A DNA stretch of 64,000 bases from contig NZ_CVSW01000006.1 of assembly GCF_001180265.1 (NCBI RefSeq), positions 49,958 through 113,957 on the forward strand, in the 5' to 3' direction. Position 1 is the stretch's first letter; each line of letters begins with the position of its first letter. Below are positions 1-7,465 of the stretch, in pieces. The position numbers were made by a program, and so were the translations under genes. The notes under the pieces are model-generated. The model did not search any database and had not been told where the DNA came from. It saw only the letters and a list, made by a program, of their open reading frames with translations. This DNA comes from Prochlorococcus marinus (lineage in GTDB: Bacteria; Cyanobacteriota; Cyanobacteriia; PCC-6307; Cyanobiaceae).

Positions 1-238
1 AACAAGAAATAGTACTTTTCATGCGATTAATGGTTCTGGTTATAAATATATTGCAAAAAAGATAATTGAATTTGATAAATTAAATCCAATAGTAATTTCC
101 CGTTTTATAAAAGTATTTAGTAGATATAATTATTATTCAGAACCTTACAAAAGTAATATGATAGAAACAATAAAACAGATTAAAAAAAATAAACTATCAA
201 AAAATACTCAAGAAGTTTTAGATGCAATTATAGAGTGA
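1..238 (+). CDS. pepN: Aminopeptidase N, C-terminal end (partial)
   Basis: The open frame runs in from the left edge and stops with TGA at 236-238, giving the last 78 residues. They match the C-terminal helical-repeat domain of M1 aminopeptidase N: a FHAINGSGY segment, then NPIVISRFIK, then a final helix ending DAIIE, which parallels the E. coli PepN end (FHAEDGSGY, NPQVASRLIE). The enzyme is a cytosolic zinc metallopeptidase that removes N-terminal residues from peptides. The catalytic HExxH region lies outside the window, so activity cannot be judged here. Confidence 0.85.
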   Translation, partial: TRNSTFHAINGSGYKYIAKKIIEFDKLNPIVISRFIKVFSRYNYYSEPYKSNMIETIKQIKKNKLSKNTQEVLDAIIE

Positions 239-252
239 TTTCTTGATGATAT

Positions 253-474
253 TTAACTAAATTTAATAATAACGATTGTAAATATTAATAATAAAATAAA
301 TACAATATACTTATTAATAAAAATATAATCAAATACATTTTTATTATTATCTTTGTTCCACTTTTTATCCACGTATTCCTTAGTTATAAATTTATTAGGT
401 CTACCACAATATAAACATGTTGGAGAAGTTTTTAAAATTAAATTTTTACATTGGGGGCACTTTTTTTTTTCCAT
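253..474 (-). CDS. Small membrane protein with zinc ribbon
   Basis: This 73-residue protein starts at ATG. Residues 6-23 hold CPQC and CLYC, a treble-clef or zinc-ribbon pair that probably binds one zinc ion. Residues about 50-72 form one hydrophobic span (FINKYIVFILLLIFTIVIIKF), which would place the ribbon in the cytoplasm. It converges on pepN with only 14 bases between the stops. A protein of similar plan lies at 24639-24914. Function unknown. Confidence 0.65.
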   Translation of the reverse strand: MEKKKCPQCKNLILKTSPTCLYCGRPNKFITKEYVDKKWNKDNNKNVFDYIFINKYIVFILLLIFTIVIIKFS

Positions 475-638
475 AATTTAATCTTACTGAATAAAATTGA
501 AATCAGAAACAATAAATAAAATAAGTAATTTAAATTTTATTTATTATATTTTATTAATTAAATATCATTGCAAAAAAAAATTTGTTTCTAACTATTTAAA
601 AAAATTCAATATAATAAAAAATTAGTATTTGGTTTGAA

Positions 639-800
639 ATGTTTGCTATTGCACTTGGAATGTCCCCTGTCGAAAAAATCACTGTTGCAATATCTGCTTC
701 AATTTTTATAATTGCCTTCACATGGGTCTCGATCAAGGGAGATTTAAGAAAACTTGCTAATGAACTAATTGAAGATAATGAAAATAATCAAGATAATTAA
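639..800 (+). CDS. Small single-span membrane protein
   Basis: A 53-residue frame runs from ATG at 639 to TAA at 798. A short N-terminal part (MFAIALGMSPVEK) is followed by one membrane span at about residues 14-32 (ITVAISASIFIIAFTW) and an acidic, Asn-rich tail. Codon use matches the surrounding genes, and nothing on the opposite strand competes. The plan resembles the many small thylakoid or plasma-membrane proteins of Prochlorococcus, but I do not recognise a named subunit. Confidence 0.6.
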   Translation: MFAIALGMSPVEKITVAISASIFIIAFTWVSIKGDLRKLANELIEDNENNQDN

Positions 801-814
801 AAAAATCTTTTAAC

Positions 815-1015
815 CTACTTTTCATGCAAACTGGGATAATCAATAATATGCCTGATTTCTTTAAGAGAAGAGCCATAGATTTTTTCGCCATTTAAGTGAA
901 CCCCCATCCATTTTTCCTTTTGATTAAAAAAATAATTTTTAGTAGTATCCCTCTCGAGATAATCTTTATTATCCCAATTTAAAGTTATATCCCAACCTTT
1001 ATAATTTTCTATCAT
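815..1015 (-). CDS. Conserved small hypothetical protein
   Basis: This is a 66-residue soluble protein with an ATG start. It is rich in charged and aromatic residues (GWDITLNWDNKDY near the N-terminus, then HLNGEKIYG and a C-terminal helix LKEIRHIID). There is no membrane segment, Cys pair or catalytic motif. It lies 14 bases from the preceding plus-strand gene, tail to tail. It may be a small fold built around a beta-hairpin. Function unknown. Confidence 0.55.
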   Translation of the reverse strand: MIENYKGWDITLNWDNKDYLERDTTKNYFFNQKEKWMGVHLNGEKIYGSSLKEIRHIIDYPSLHEK

Positions 1016-1108
1016 TTAGAAAAATAGAACATACTCAAATAATACTCAGAGAGACACTTAACAAAAACAAAGGAAATAAGTATTTTTTTCGTTATTTTTA
1101 CTTAATAT

Positions 1109-2284
1109 TTATGTAGTACTGACTTTTATTTTAAGAGCAGCTTCATCTGCATTTTTTCTAGCCAATTTAATGTCAGAATTTGATGAGAGAACAACACCCA
1201 TTCTTCTGCCTTTTCTGGAAACTGGTTTGCCAAATATGAGCACTTTGGTCTTTTCAAATTCTAATGCTTTATTAAGACCCTCATAAATAGGATTAGGATA
1301 CTCTTGGTTAGAGAGTATAACTCTGGTTGCAGACGGCTCTATTAGATCTATACGCGGTATTGGTAAATTTAAAAAAGCCCTTAAATGTAATTCAAATTCA
1401 TTAATATTTTGACTAACTAATGTAACCATACCAGTGTCGTGTGGTCTTGGAGCTAATTCTGAAAATATAACCTCACTTCCTTTTATAAAAAATTCTACTC
1501 CGTATAATCCAGCTCCATTAAGGTTATTTAATATTCTACTTGTCATTCTCTTTGCTTCAATAATTAAGGACTCCTTGATCTCTAAAGGTTGCCAACTACA
1601 TTGATAGTCTCCATTAGATTGAAGATGTCCAATTGGTAAACAAAAAATATTTTCACCACTTTCTTTTCTTACAGTTAAAAGAGTGAACTCAAGATCAAAA
1701 TTAATAAATTCTTCAATAATTACACCTTTAACCTTTCCTCTTGAATTTGCTTGTGCCTGTTTCCATGCATTTTGTAAATCATTTTTTGTTTCAACCAAAC
1801 TCTGTCCTTTTCCTGAAGAGCTCATTAAAGGCTTAAGTAAAAGTGGGAATCCAATTTCATCTGCTTTTTTTTCTAAATCATCAAATTCAAAAATATAATC
1901 AAACTTTGCAGTTTTAATTTTTAAATCTTTAGAAGCTAAGTCTCTAATTTTATCTCTATTCATTGTAATTTCTACAGTTCTAGCGTTGGGAACAATATTG
2001 AATCCTTCATCCTCGAGTTCTTTTAGGGCTTCAATTGAAAGTGCCTCTATTTCTGGGACAACATAATCAGGCTTAAATTCTTTTATAACATTTTTTAAAA
2101 TATTTTTATCTCCCATATCAATTACTCTTGAATAATCAGCAACTTGCATTGCAGGAGCTTTCTCATATCGATCAATTGCAATAACTTCTAATCCTAATCT
2201 TTTAGATTCTATTACTAATTCTTTTCCAAGCTCGCCACTACCAAGTAATAAAATTCTCTTTTTAGAAAAAATTGTTTCTTTCAT
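1109..2284 (-). CDS. purT: Formate-dependent phosphoribosylglycinamide formyltransferase 2
   Basis: PurT makes formyl-GAR from GAR, formate and ATP in purine synthesis, without folate. The 391-residue length is normal for the family. The N-terminal Rossmann-like part has LLGSGELGKE at 13-22. The ATP-grasp core shows the P-loop-like SSSGKGQS at 155-162, IIEEF at 189-193, and the metal and ligand motif ELAPRPHDTG at 276-285. The PRPHDTG signature separates PurT from the related PurK. The downstream gene at 2296 is 11 bases upstream of the start and on the same strand, so the two may be co-transcribed. Confidence 0.93.
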   Translation of the reverse strand: MKETIFSKKRILLLGSGELGKELVIESKRLGLEVIAIDRYEKAPAMQVADYSRVIDMGDKNILKNVIKEFKPDYVVPEIEALSIEALKELEDEGFNIVPNARTVEITMNRDKIRDLASKDLKIKTAKFDYIFEFDDLEKKADEIGFPLLLKPLMSSSGKGQSLVETKNDLQNAWKQAQANSRGKVKGVIIEEFINFDLEFTLLTVRKESGENIFCLPIGHLQSNGDYQCSWQPLEIKESLIIEAKRMTSRILNNLNGAGLYGVEFFIKGSEVIFSELAPRPHDTGMVTLVSQNINEFELHLRAFLNLPIPRIDLIEPSATRVILSNQEYPNPIYEGLNKALEFEKTKVLIFGKPVSRKGRRMGVVLSSNSDIKLARKNADEAALKIKVSTT

Positions 2285-2295
2285 ATATATAATAC

Positions 2296-2535
2296 TTATT
2301 CCTCATCAACAGAAGGTTGTGAAGATGTATCATCTATTTTTTTATCTTTCGAATAACTAAATAAAAAATTTCTACCAAACCAATTTTGACTTCGCATGCT
2401 ATTAGTTATTGATCTTGAAATTGCTCCTAAAAAAAAGATTCCAATCATTACCCAAATAATTCTTTCTAAAGCAATTGCAGGTGAAAAACCTTGACCGGAA
2501 TATATAATTTCAGTAAGTGGGTCTAAAGGGTCCAA
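2296..2535 (-). CDS. Small membrane protein, TTG start
   Basis: The 79-residue frame must begin at TTG (2533-2535): an in-frame stop lies a few codons upstream, and the first internal Met would cut into the hydrophobic segment. Residues about 22-40 (IALERIIWVMIGIFFLGAI) form one membrane span, followed by a basic stretch and a polar tail ending SQPSVDEE. It lies just upstream of purT on the same strand with an 11-base gap, which suggests co-transcription. Function unknown. Confidence 0.6.
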   Translation of the reverse strand: MDPLDPLTEIIYSGQGFSPAIALERIIWVMIGIFFLGAISRSITNSMRSQNWFGRNFLFSYSKDKKIDDTSSQPSVDEE

Positions 2536-2680
2536 ATTTAAACTGATTAATAATATTAATTATAAATGGTTTAATAGATGAAAAATTAAAACTTAAAAAA
2601 GAAATAAACAAAACCTCTATATAAATTAAACACAATAAAGTCTATACAATGCTATCTTCAAAGGGTGATTTTTTTTAGAC

Positions 2681-3160
2681 ATGCAAGTTGACGTACAAAA
2701 TACTACTGTTCTTTCCGCAGACGGATCATCCATAAAACTAGGTGAATATTCAGGGGAAGTAATTTTAGTTGTTAATGTAGCTAGTTATTGCGGAAATACT
2801 GCTCAGTATGAGGATCTTCAAAAGCTACATGATTTATATTCAAGCAAAGGGCTAAGAATACTTGCATTCCCTTGTAATGATTTTGGAAAACAAGAACCCG
2901 ACTCTCTTTCAGAAATAAAAGATTTTTGTACAACAAAATATGGAGTTAAGTTCGAAATCTATGAAAAAGTTCATGCCAAAGGCAACACCACAGAACCATA
3001 CACAACCCTTAACAAAGTTGAACCTGAAGGAGATGTTGAATGGAATTTCGAGAAGTTTCTGATAGGGAAAGATAGTAAAGTAATTGCAAGATTCAAGCCA
3101 GGTGTTAAACCGTTTGATGAAAACCTAATCGCAGCTATAGAAGTAGCTTTAGATTCATAA
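2681..3160 (+). CDS. gpx: Glutathione peroxidase-family thiol peroxidase
   Basis: This 159-residue protein reduces hydrogen or lipid peroxides. It has the peroxidatic Cys37 (ASYCGNTAQY), Gln71 (FGKQEP) and Trp121-Asn122 (EWNFEKF), the usual Cys-Gln-Trp-Asn tetrad. Cys83 (DFCTTKY) is placed like the resolving Cys of yeast Gpx3, and Cys replaces selenocysteine, so reduction by thioredoxin is more likely than by glutathione. There is no signal peptide, so it should be cytosolic. The AT-rich gap upstream of the divergent 2535 gene would hold both promoters. Confidence 0.9.
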   Translation: MQVDVQNTTVLSADGSSIKLGEYSGEVILVVNVASYCGNTAQYEDLQKLHDLYSSKGLRILAFPCNDFGKQEPDSLSEIKDFCTTKYGVKFEIYEKVHAKGNTTEPYTTLNKVEPEGDVEWNFEKFLIGKDSKVIARFKPGVKPFDENLIAAIEVALDS

Positions 3161-3291
3161 AAAACTTCTTGTAGTTCAAATAAAAATTTTAAAAATAAAG
3201 ACTTTTTATATTTAATTAAAAAATAAGCAAATTACCTTAATTTTTTTTTTGGGATTTAAGGTTGTCTAGGATTTTTTATTTATTTTAAATT

Positions 3292-3702
3292 TTATTTATT
3301 ATCAGAATCAACTTCTACGTCTATTATTTCATCTTTAACAGTTCTTTTTTTAGGTTTAATTGGTTTTATCTCTGACTCTATTGTTTCTTCTTTAACTTCA
3401 CTTTCTTCTAGTTCCTCTGGTTTTACTTCTAGCTCTATTGTTTCTTCTTTAACTTCACTTTCTTCTAGTTCCTCTGGTTTTACTTCTAGCTCTATTGTTT
3501 CTTCTTTAACTTCACTTTCTTCTGGTTCCTCTGGTTTTACTTTTGAATTTGCTGAGCTTTGATCTTCATCTTTACTTAAGAGGAACTTTAATAGTTTTTT
3601 GAATAATAAGAAACCTTTTTCAACTCTTTTTGGACCTAAAATTGAAAGCAAAATTACTAAAATTATGAATAATTCAGGTGAATTTAAACCTAATAGTTTC
3701 AT
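3292..3702 (-). CDS. TatA/TatB (Hcf106)-like protein with acidic repeat tail
   Basis: The first 45 residues have the TatA/B plan: a short polar start with PEL, one hydrophobic span (FIILVILLSIL), the hinge LGPKR, then an amphipathic basic helix (FLLFKKLLKFLLSK). In the Tat system such proteins form the pore or receptor for folded twin-arginine substrates. The remaining 90 residues are unusual: three copies of a 19-residue Glu/Lys unit (core VKPEELEESEVKEETIELE), probably extended or coiled-coil. This is not a typical TatA, which has a short tail. It could be a divergent second Tat component or an unrelated bitopic protein. No other tat gene is nearby. Confidence 0.6.
   Translation of the reverse strand: MKLLGLNSPELFIILVILLSILGPKRVEKGFLLFKKLLKFLLSKDEDQSSANSKVKPEEPEESEVKEETIELEVKPEELEESEVKEETIELEVKPEELEESEVKEETIESEIKPIKPKKRTVKDEIIDVEVDSDNK
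3377..3543 (-). repeat. 57-bp in-frame tandem repeat in the TatA/B-like gene
   Basis: Three nearly identical 57-base units begin at 3377, 3434 and 3491; the third diverges near its end. Each encodes 19 acidic and basic residues, so copy-number change keeps the frame. The high identity between units points to recent duplication or slippage. Confidence 0.9.
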
Positions 3703-3749
3703 AAAATTTTATATTCTAGTTATATTTTAGTACATGCTAAAAATTTAAT

Positions 3750-4142
3750 CTAATTATTCTCAAAAGTTGGTAGATAGAGTTCCCTATTTGATGCAATTAA
3801 ACCTTCTTCTTTAAAAAAAATCTCTAGGTCTTTTAGATCTTTTTTATCTACAAATTCACCACAATTATCTAATATATTATTATGGGTGAAGTTCCATAAA
3901 TCAGCCAAATATTCGTCATCATCTGGAAATGCTACAAATTTCAAATATGTATTATTCAAAGCATATTCACTAGCAAAATCAGAATCTAAACCTTCCCTCT
4001 TAGCATCACAAAAAACTTTAGCAAATCTTTTACCTACAGAAGTTTGAGCACTTGATAAATCTAAATTACCTTGCAAAGCATTTACATTTATTGGTGCAAT
4101 AAAAATAATTATTGGAAGAAAAATAGATATTAATATAAACAA
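3750..4142 (-). CDS. Exported hypothetical protein, TTG start
   Basis: This 130-residue frame starts at TTG (4140-4142) about nine bases after an AAGGA ribosome site. A stop lies six codons upstream and there is no later Met, so TTG is the credible start. Residues 1-22 are a hydrophobic signal segment ending near NVNA-LQ, which predicts export to periplasm or lumen. The mature part has two Cys (VFCDAKREG and DNCGEF) that could form a disulfide. The closing FKEEGLIASNRELYLP is not a motif I know. Function unknown. Confidence 0.6.
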   Translation of the reverse strand: MFILISIFLPIIIFIAPINVNALQGNLDLSSAQTSVGKRFAKVFCDAKREGLDSDFASEYALNNTYLKFVAFPDDDEYLADLWNFTHNNILDNCGEFVDKKDLKDLEIFFKEEGLIASNRELYLPTFENN

Positions 4143-4312
4143 GAAAAAATTTCCTTTTTAAATTTCAACTCAACATAAACTAGCAAAAAAAGTAATCAAT
4201 TAGGCCTATTTAAGTAAAAGCACTTATTATAAATTAAGAAATAAATAAAAAACATAAAATCAGCTCCATATCTCAATTTATAATAAACAAAGATTAAATA
4301 AATTTAAATTAT

Positions 4313-5311
4313 ATGTCTTCAAATATAAGGCTTAAAGGAAGGGGAGTTAACAGGATAATTACGAGTAAGGTAATGCTATCGCCATTAGCAGGAGTTACAG
4401 ATAACATTTTTAGACGACTGGTACGTAAATGGGCTCCAAACTCTTTACTTTTTACAGAAATGATAAATGCCACAAGTCTTAAAAAAGGATATGGCACACA
4501 AAAAATCAATCAAATAGATTTAGAAGAAGGTCCAATTGGAGTACAAATATTTGATAATAGGCCATATGCAGTTTCTGAAGCTGCGAAACAAGCTGAGGAC
4601 TCTGGAGCTTTCTTAATTGATATAAATATGGGATGTCCAGTAAAAAAAATTGCAAAGAAAGGTGGAGGCAGTGCTTTAATTAAAGACCGAAAACTTGCTA
4701 TAGAATTAGTCAAAAATGTTGTAAAAGCTGTTAGGGTTCCAGTAACAGTAAAAACACGACTCGGATGGGATAGTAAAGAAGAAAATATAGAGGATTTCTT
4801 ATTTAAACTTCAAGATGCGGGAGCAACGATGATCACACTTCATGGAAGAACTAGAAAACAGGGTTTTTCAGGCAAGTCAGATTGGGAAATGATCGGGAGA
4901 CTTAAAAAGTTGTTGGAAATTCCAGTAATTGCTAATGGAGATATCAAAAATCCAGATGATGCTCTTAATTGTTTAAAAAAAACAAATGCTGATGGTGTAA
5001 TGATTGGACGAGGAATTTTAGGATCCCCATGGAAAATAGGAGAAATAGATTATGCCCTTAGAGAAAATAAGAATTTTAAAGAACCAAAAACAGAAGAAAA
5101 ACTATATTTAATTATTGAGCATCTTGATGAATTAATAAAAGAAAAAGGAGATCACGGATTGCTAATTGCAAGGAAACATATCTCATGGACATGCAAAGAC
5201 TTTAAAGGAGCATCAAATTTGAGAAATAACTTGGTTAGAGCTGTTGATAAAAATGAAGTTAAAAATTTAATAATTAAAATGATTAAAACTTTGAATAATG
5301 AAAAAAAATAG
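4313..5311 (+). CDS. dusB: tRNA-dihydrouridine synthase B
   Basis: DusB is an FMN enzyme that reduces uridine to dihydrouridine in tRNA. The 332 residues form a TIM barrel followed by a helical RNA-binding tail. The core motif NMGCPVKKIAKKGGGSAL begins at residue 105, with the catalytic Cys108. LHGRTRKQGFSG and IANGDI, with a following GRG, bind the FMN phosphate. The PLAGVTDNIFRRL start is typical of the NifR3/DusB branch. ATG at 4313 is used; another Met at residue 21 directly before LSPLAGVTD is the shorter alternative. The next gene starts 28 bases downstream. Confidence 0.92.
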   Translation: MSSNIRLKGRGVNRIITSKVMLSPLAGVTDNIFRRLVRKWAPNSLLFTEMINATSLKKGYGTQKINQIDLEEGPIGVQIFDNRPYAVSEAAKQAEDSGAFLIDINMGCPVKKIAKKGGGSALIKDRKLAIELVKNVVKAVRVPVTVKTRLGWDSKEENIEDFLFKLQDAGATMITLHGRTRKQGFSGKSDWEMIGRLKKLLEIPVIANGDIKNPDDALNCLKKTNADGVMIGRGILGSPWKIGEIDYALRENKNFKEPKTEEKLYLIIEHLDELIKEKGDHGLLIARKHISWTCKDFKGASNLRNNLVRAVDKNEVKNLIIKMIKTLNNEKK

Positions 5312-5339
5312 TTTAGCTTAAAACAAATTTATTTTTTAA

Positions 5340-5597
5340 ATGAAAATTATTAGTAAAGAAACAAGTAAAAGAGTTTGTGATCATATGAACAATGATCACA
5401 TAGATTCAGTGCACAAATATCTTATTCATTATGGGAAGATATCAAGCTTTGAGAATGCTTATATGGAAGAAATTAATAATAGTTATATAAAAATCAATTA
5501 CGATGGCCAATCAGCAATTATCAATTTTAAAAATGAAATATCTGAAGAAGAAATTCATTCAACTTTAGTATCAATGATTAAAGACATTAAAAAATAA
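5340..5597 (+). CDS. DUF2470-family small protein
   Basis: This 85-residue soluble protein has CDHMNNDHIDSVHKY at 13-27, which matches the HMNxDH signature of the DUF2470 domain. That domain is found alone or fused to haem-oxygenase-like or pyridoxamine-oxidase-like proteins and is linked to haem or iron handling. The His residues here could bind haem or a metal, which is inference. It follows dusB by 28 bases on the same strand and may share its transcript. Confidence 0.7.
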   Translation: MKIISKETSKRVCDHMNNDHIDSVHKYLIHYGKISSFENAYMEEINNSYIKINYDGQSAIINFKNEISEEEIHSTLVSMIKDIKK

Positions 5598-5616
5598 ATT
5601 AATTTATAAAATAATT

Positions 5617-5781
5617 CTAATTTTTATTTTCATAGTAATCAGTTATCTTTTTACATTCTTCAAATGAAAGCATGCTTAATCTAGATGTGGCTTTTATTTT
5701 TAGAATTGCACAAACAGCTAATAAATCTGCGCTATCAACATTAAGTGCTTCAGAAAGTTCTAAGACCCTAAGACCTTTCAT
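5617..5781 (-). CDS. Stand-alone IF2_N-like small protein
   Basis: A 54-residue frame runs from ATG (5779-5781) to TAG (5617-5619). The sequence reads RVLELSEALNVDSADLLAVC, then KATSRLSMLSFEE, with a closing helix. This closely follows the small helical IF2_N module at the N-terminus of bacterial translation factor IF-2 (xVxELAKELxxxSKxLIxLL, then K-xxS-SxLxxEE). In IF-2 the module helps ribosome contact. Here it is the whole protein, so it may be a free adaptor or a DNA/RNA-binding fold. It is convergent with the DUF2470 gene, with 19 bases between the stops. Confidence 0.65.
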   Translation of the reverse strand: MKGLRVLELSEALNVDSADLLAVCAILKIKATSRLSMLSFEECKKITDYYENKN

Positions 5782-5823
5782 TAGTATTAAAAAATCTTTT
5801 CTACATTATCAAGAACCTTGAAA

Positions 5824-6060
5824 TCAATGGGCTGCATTTTTCCCTAAACCTGCAACGAATGGAAAAGTTTGTTCATCACCAAATATATCTTCTACCGAAG
5901 AATTAGAAATATTAGTTTTTTTATTATCAGGCTTAATTTCTTCAATTTCATTAGAAATATTATCTTTAATGTTATTTTCAATTTCTTTTGCTAATAAATT
6001 GTTTGTATTAGAAAATATTGAAAAAACTAATACACATAAAAACAAAATAATTCTTTTCAT
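5824..6060 (-). CDS. Small exported protein
   Basis: This 78-residue protein has a clear signal peptide (MKRIILFLCVLVFSIF, ending near LLAKE). The mature part is a low-complexity, Asn/Lys/Glu-rich linker followed by a distinct end, EDIFGDEQTFPFVAGLG, which looks like the conserved working part. No Cys remains after cleavage. It lies 42 bases upstream of the IF2_N-like gene on the same strand. Function unknown. Confidence 0.6.
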   Translation of the reverse strand: MKRIILFLCVLVFSIFSNTNNLLAKEIENNIKDNISNEIEEIKPDNKKTNISNSSVEDIFGDEQTFPFVAGLGKNAAH

Positions 6061-6161
6061 AAATAAAATTTATCTAATACTATTGTTATACGCCAATAAA
6101 GTTATTTAGAAAAAATAAATAATTTTAAAACAAATCTAAATAAATCAAAATAAAAAAATAT

Positions 6162-6398
6162 TCATCTTCCCAACTTATTTCTATTTTTAAATCTAATTAA
6201 AAAATAAAGACCTATTAACAAAAGAATTGCCAAGGAGTTCTGATTAAGAAAAACATAAACCATATAGACGAGAAAGGGGAATAAGCACGCCCTCTTGAAA
6301 TTTAATTTCTGTTCCTTTGACATATTTTTCCAATTTAAGTATTCTTCCCATTGAAAAATCTTCTTCATTTTTCTACTTTTATTTTTACGATTAAACAT
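6162..6398 (-). CDS. Small membrane protein with basic N-terminus
   Basis: This 78-residue protein starts at ATG. It has a strongly basic N-terminus (FNRKNKSRKMKK) and an amphipathic stretch with Trp residues. A hydrophobic region (residues about 41-70) is probably two short spans split near NQN. It ends with another basic tail, RFKNRNKLGR. By the positive-inside rule both ends should be cytoplasmic. No known family is recognised. Confidence 0.55.
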   Translation of the reverse strand: MFNRKNKSRKMKKIFQWEEYLNWKNMSKEQKLNFKRACLFPFLVYMVYVFLNQNSLAILLLIGLYFLIRFKNRNKLGR

Positions 6399-6501
6399 AA
6401 CTTTATAAATATAGTTTTGATGATTCTTATGTTAATAAATAAAATTAATCTACAATATCAAAATATGTTTTTTCATTGAATTAAAATTTTCTAAATAAAA
6501 G

Positions 6502-6921
6502 ATGAACTCAAAACCAGTTTGGAAAATAGAAAAAATTGTTTTACCTCAACATGCAGATCATGCAGGGGTAATGTGGCACGGTAAATATTTTAATTGGCTT
6601 GAAGAAAGCCGAATAAATGCACTTTCAGAAGTAGGTATAAGTTATTTCGAACTAACTAAAAATGGCTTAGATTTACCTTTAATAAATACTTCTATAAAAT
6701 ATAAATCTCCTTTATTTCTTGGTGAAAAAATAACAATCGAGAGCGAATTCAATATTGATAAAAGTCCTAGGATTAATGTAATTTCAAAGTTTCATAACAA
6801 GAAAAATGAAATCTTAACTATTGCTGAAGTCAATTTAGTCTTAATAAATAAACTGAATTTTTCTATAATAAGAAAAAGACCAGATTTCTTATCGGAGGCC
6901 TTTAGTAAATTAAATGGTTGA
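6502..6921 (+). CDS. 4HBT-type hotdog thioesterase
   Basis: This 139-residue hotdog-fold protein fits the 4-hydroxybenzoyl-CoA thioesterase / YbgC group. The motif HADHAGVMWHGKYFNWLEESR starts at residue 17, with Asp19 at the position of the catalytic Asp. A typical DLPLINTSIKYKSPLFLGE strand region follows. It hydrolyses an acyl-CoA. In cyanobacteria a protein of this class acts on 1,4-dihydroxy-2-naphthoyl-CoA in phylloquinone synthesis, and that is the best guess here, but the sequence alone does not settle the substrate. The next gene overlaps its stop by eight bases. Confidence 0.75.
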   Translation: MNSKPVWKIEKIVLPQHADHAGVMWHGKYFNWLEESRINALSEVGISYFELTKNGLDLPLINTSIKYKSPLFLGEKITIESEFNIDKSPRINVISKFHNKKNEILTIAEVNLVLINKLNFSIIRKRPDFLSEAFSKLNG

Positions 6922-7153
6922 AATTATTATCCGCCAATTCAACGATTTATTAATTATGAATATATTTCAAGTTATTGATTCTTATCAATATGAAATGGAA
7001 TCAAGATATCAAGAAAAATCAATGCTCACAAATCTTTTTACGGAGCACAAATTTATAGGATGGTTAGGATTGTTTATAGTATTTTTCTCTATCTTTGCAA
7101 TTTTTGTTTTTCAATTTCTTGAGTGGGAAAGTAATGACAATAATAAAAGTTAA
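6914..7153 (+). CDS. Small single-span membrane protein
   Basis: The frame begins at ATG 6914, eight bases inside the thioesterase gene, which suggests translational coupling. ATG at 6956 (MNIFQVIDSYQYE) is a reasonable shorter start. One strong membrane span (FIGWLGLFIVFFSIFAIFVF) lies near residues 46-66, followed by an acidic tail. Function unknown; the overlap hints that it is co-expressed with the thioesterase. Confidence 0.55.
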   Translation: MVEIIIRQFNDLLIMNIFQVIDSYQYEMESRYQEKSMLTNLFTEHKFIGWLGLFIVFFSIFAIFVFQFLEWESNDNNKS

Positions 7154-7193
7154 GAAGATTTAATGTTTATAATTCAACTGAATGACCTAAAAA

Positions 7194-7445
7194 ATGGCTA
7201 TCTACTTAAAAATAACTAACCCTACAGAGGTTGTAAAAAAAAAGACCTCAAAATGGCTTACAGATATGACACCTGAAAGAATTGATAGAAAATTGGTCGA
7301 GGATGAAGTAATAAAAGGCATTATCGAGCAATTAACATTAGAAGGCATAAAAGGAGAAATATCAGCAATTAATGGGTTTGAAGTAAATGAATCTTCAGTA
7401 ATAACAAAAAATAATTTTGTTATTAGAAAAACAAAAACTTTTTAG
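7194..7445 (+). CDS. Conserved small soluble protein
   Basis: This 83-residue protein has an ATG start. The pattern is a beta-strand start (AIYLKITN), a basic loop, a long helix (PERIDRKLVEDEVIKGIIEQLTLEG) and a strand-rich end (ITKNNFVIRKTK). It has no Cys, signal peptide or membrane span. It lies 20 bases before the Mrr-type nuclease gene on the same strand, so the two may be one transcript. Function unknown. Confidence 0.55.
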   Translation: MAIYLKITNPTEVVKKKTSKWLTDMTPERIDRKLVEDEVIKGIIEQLTLEGIKGEISAINGFEVNESSVITKNNFVIRKTKTF

Positions 7446-7465
7446 ATAAAAAATAAAAATCTTTA

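Noticed and set aside
3234..3262. Weak inverted repeat with a T run between gpx and the TatA/B-like gene
   Set aside because: A seven-base stem with a long T-rich loop; it is not convincing as a terminator.
3377..3543. Possible CRISPR-like array
   Set aside because: The units are contiguous, in frame and without spacers; they are a coding tandem repeat. No CRISPR array was seen in the window.
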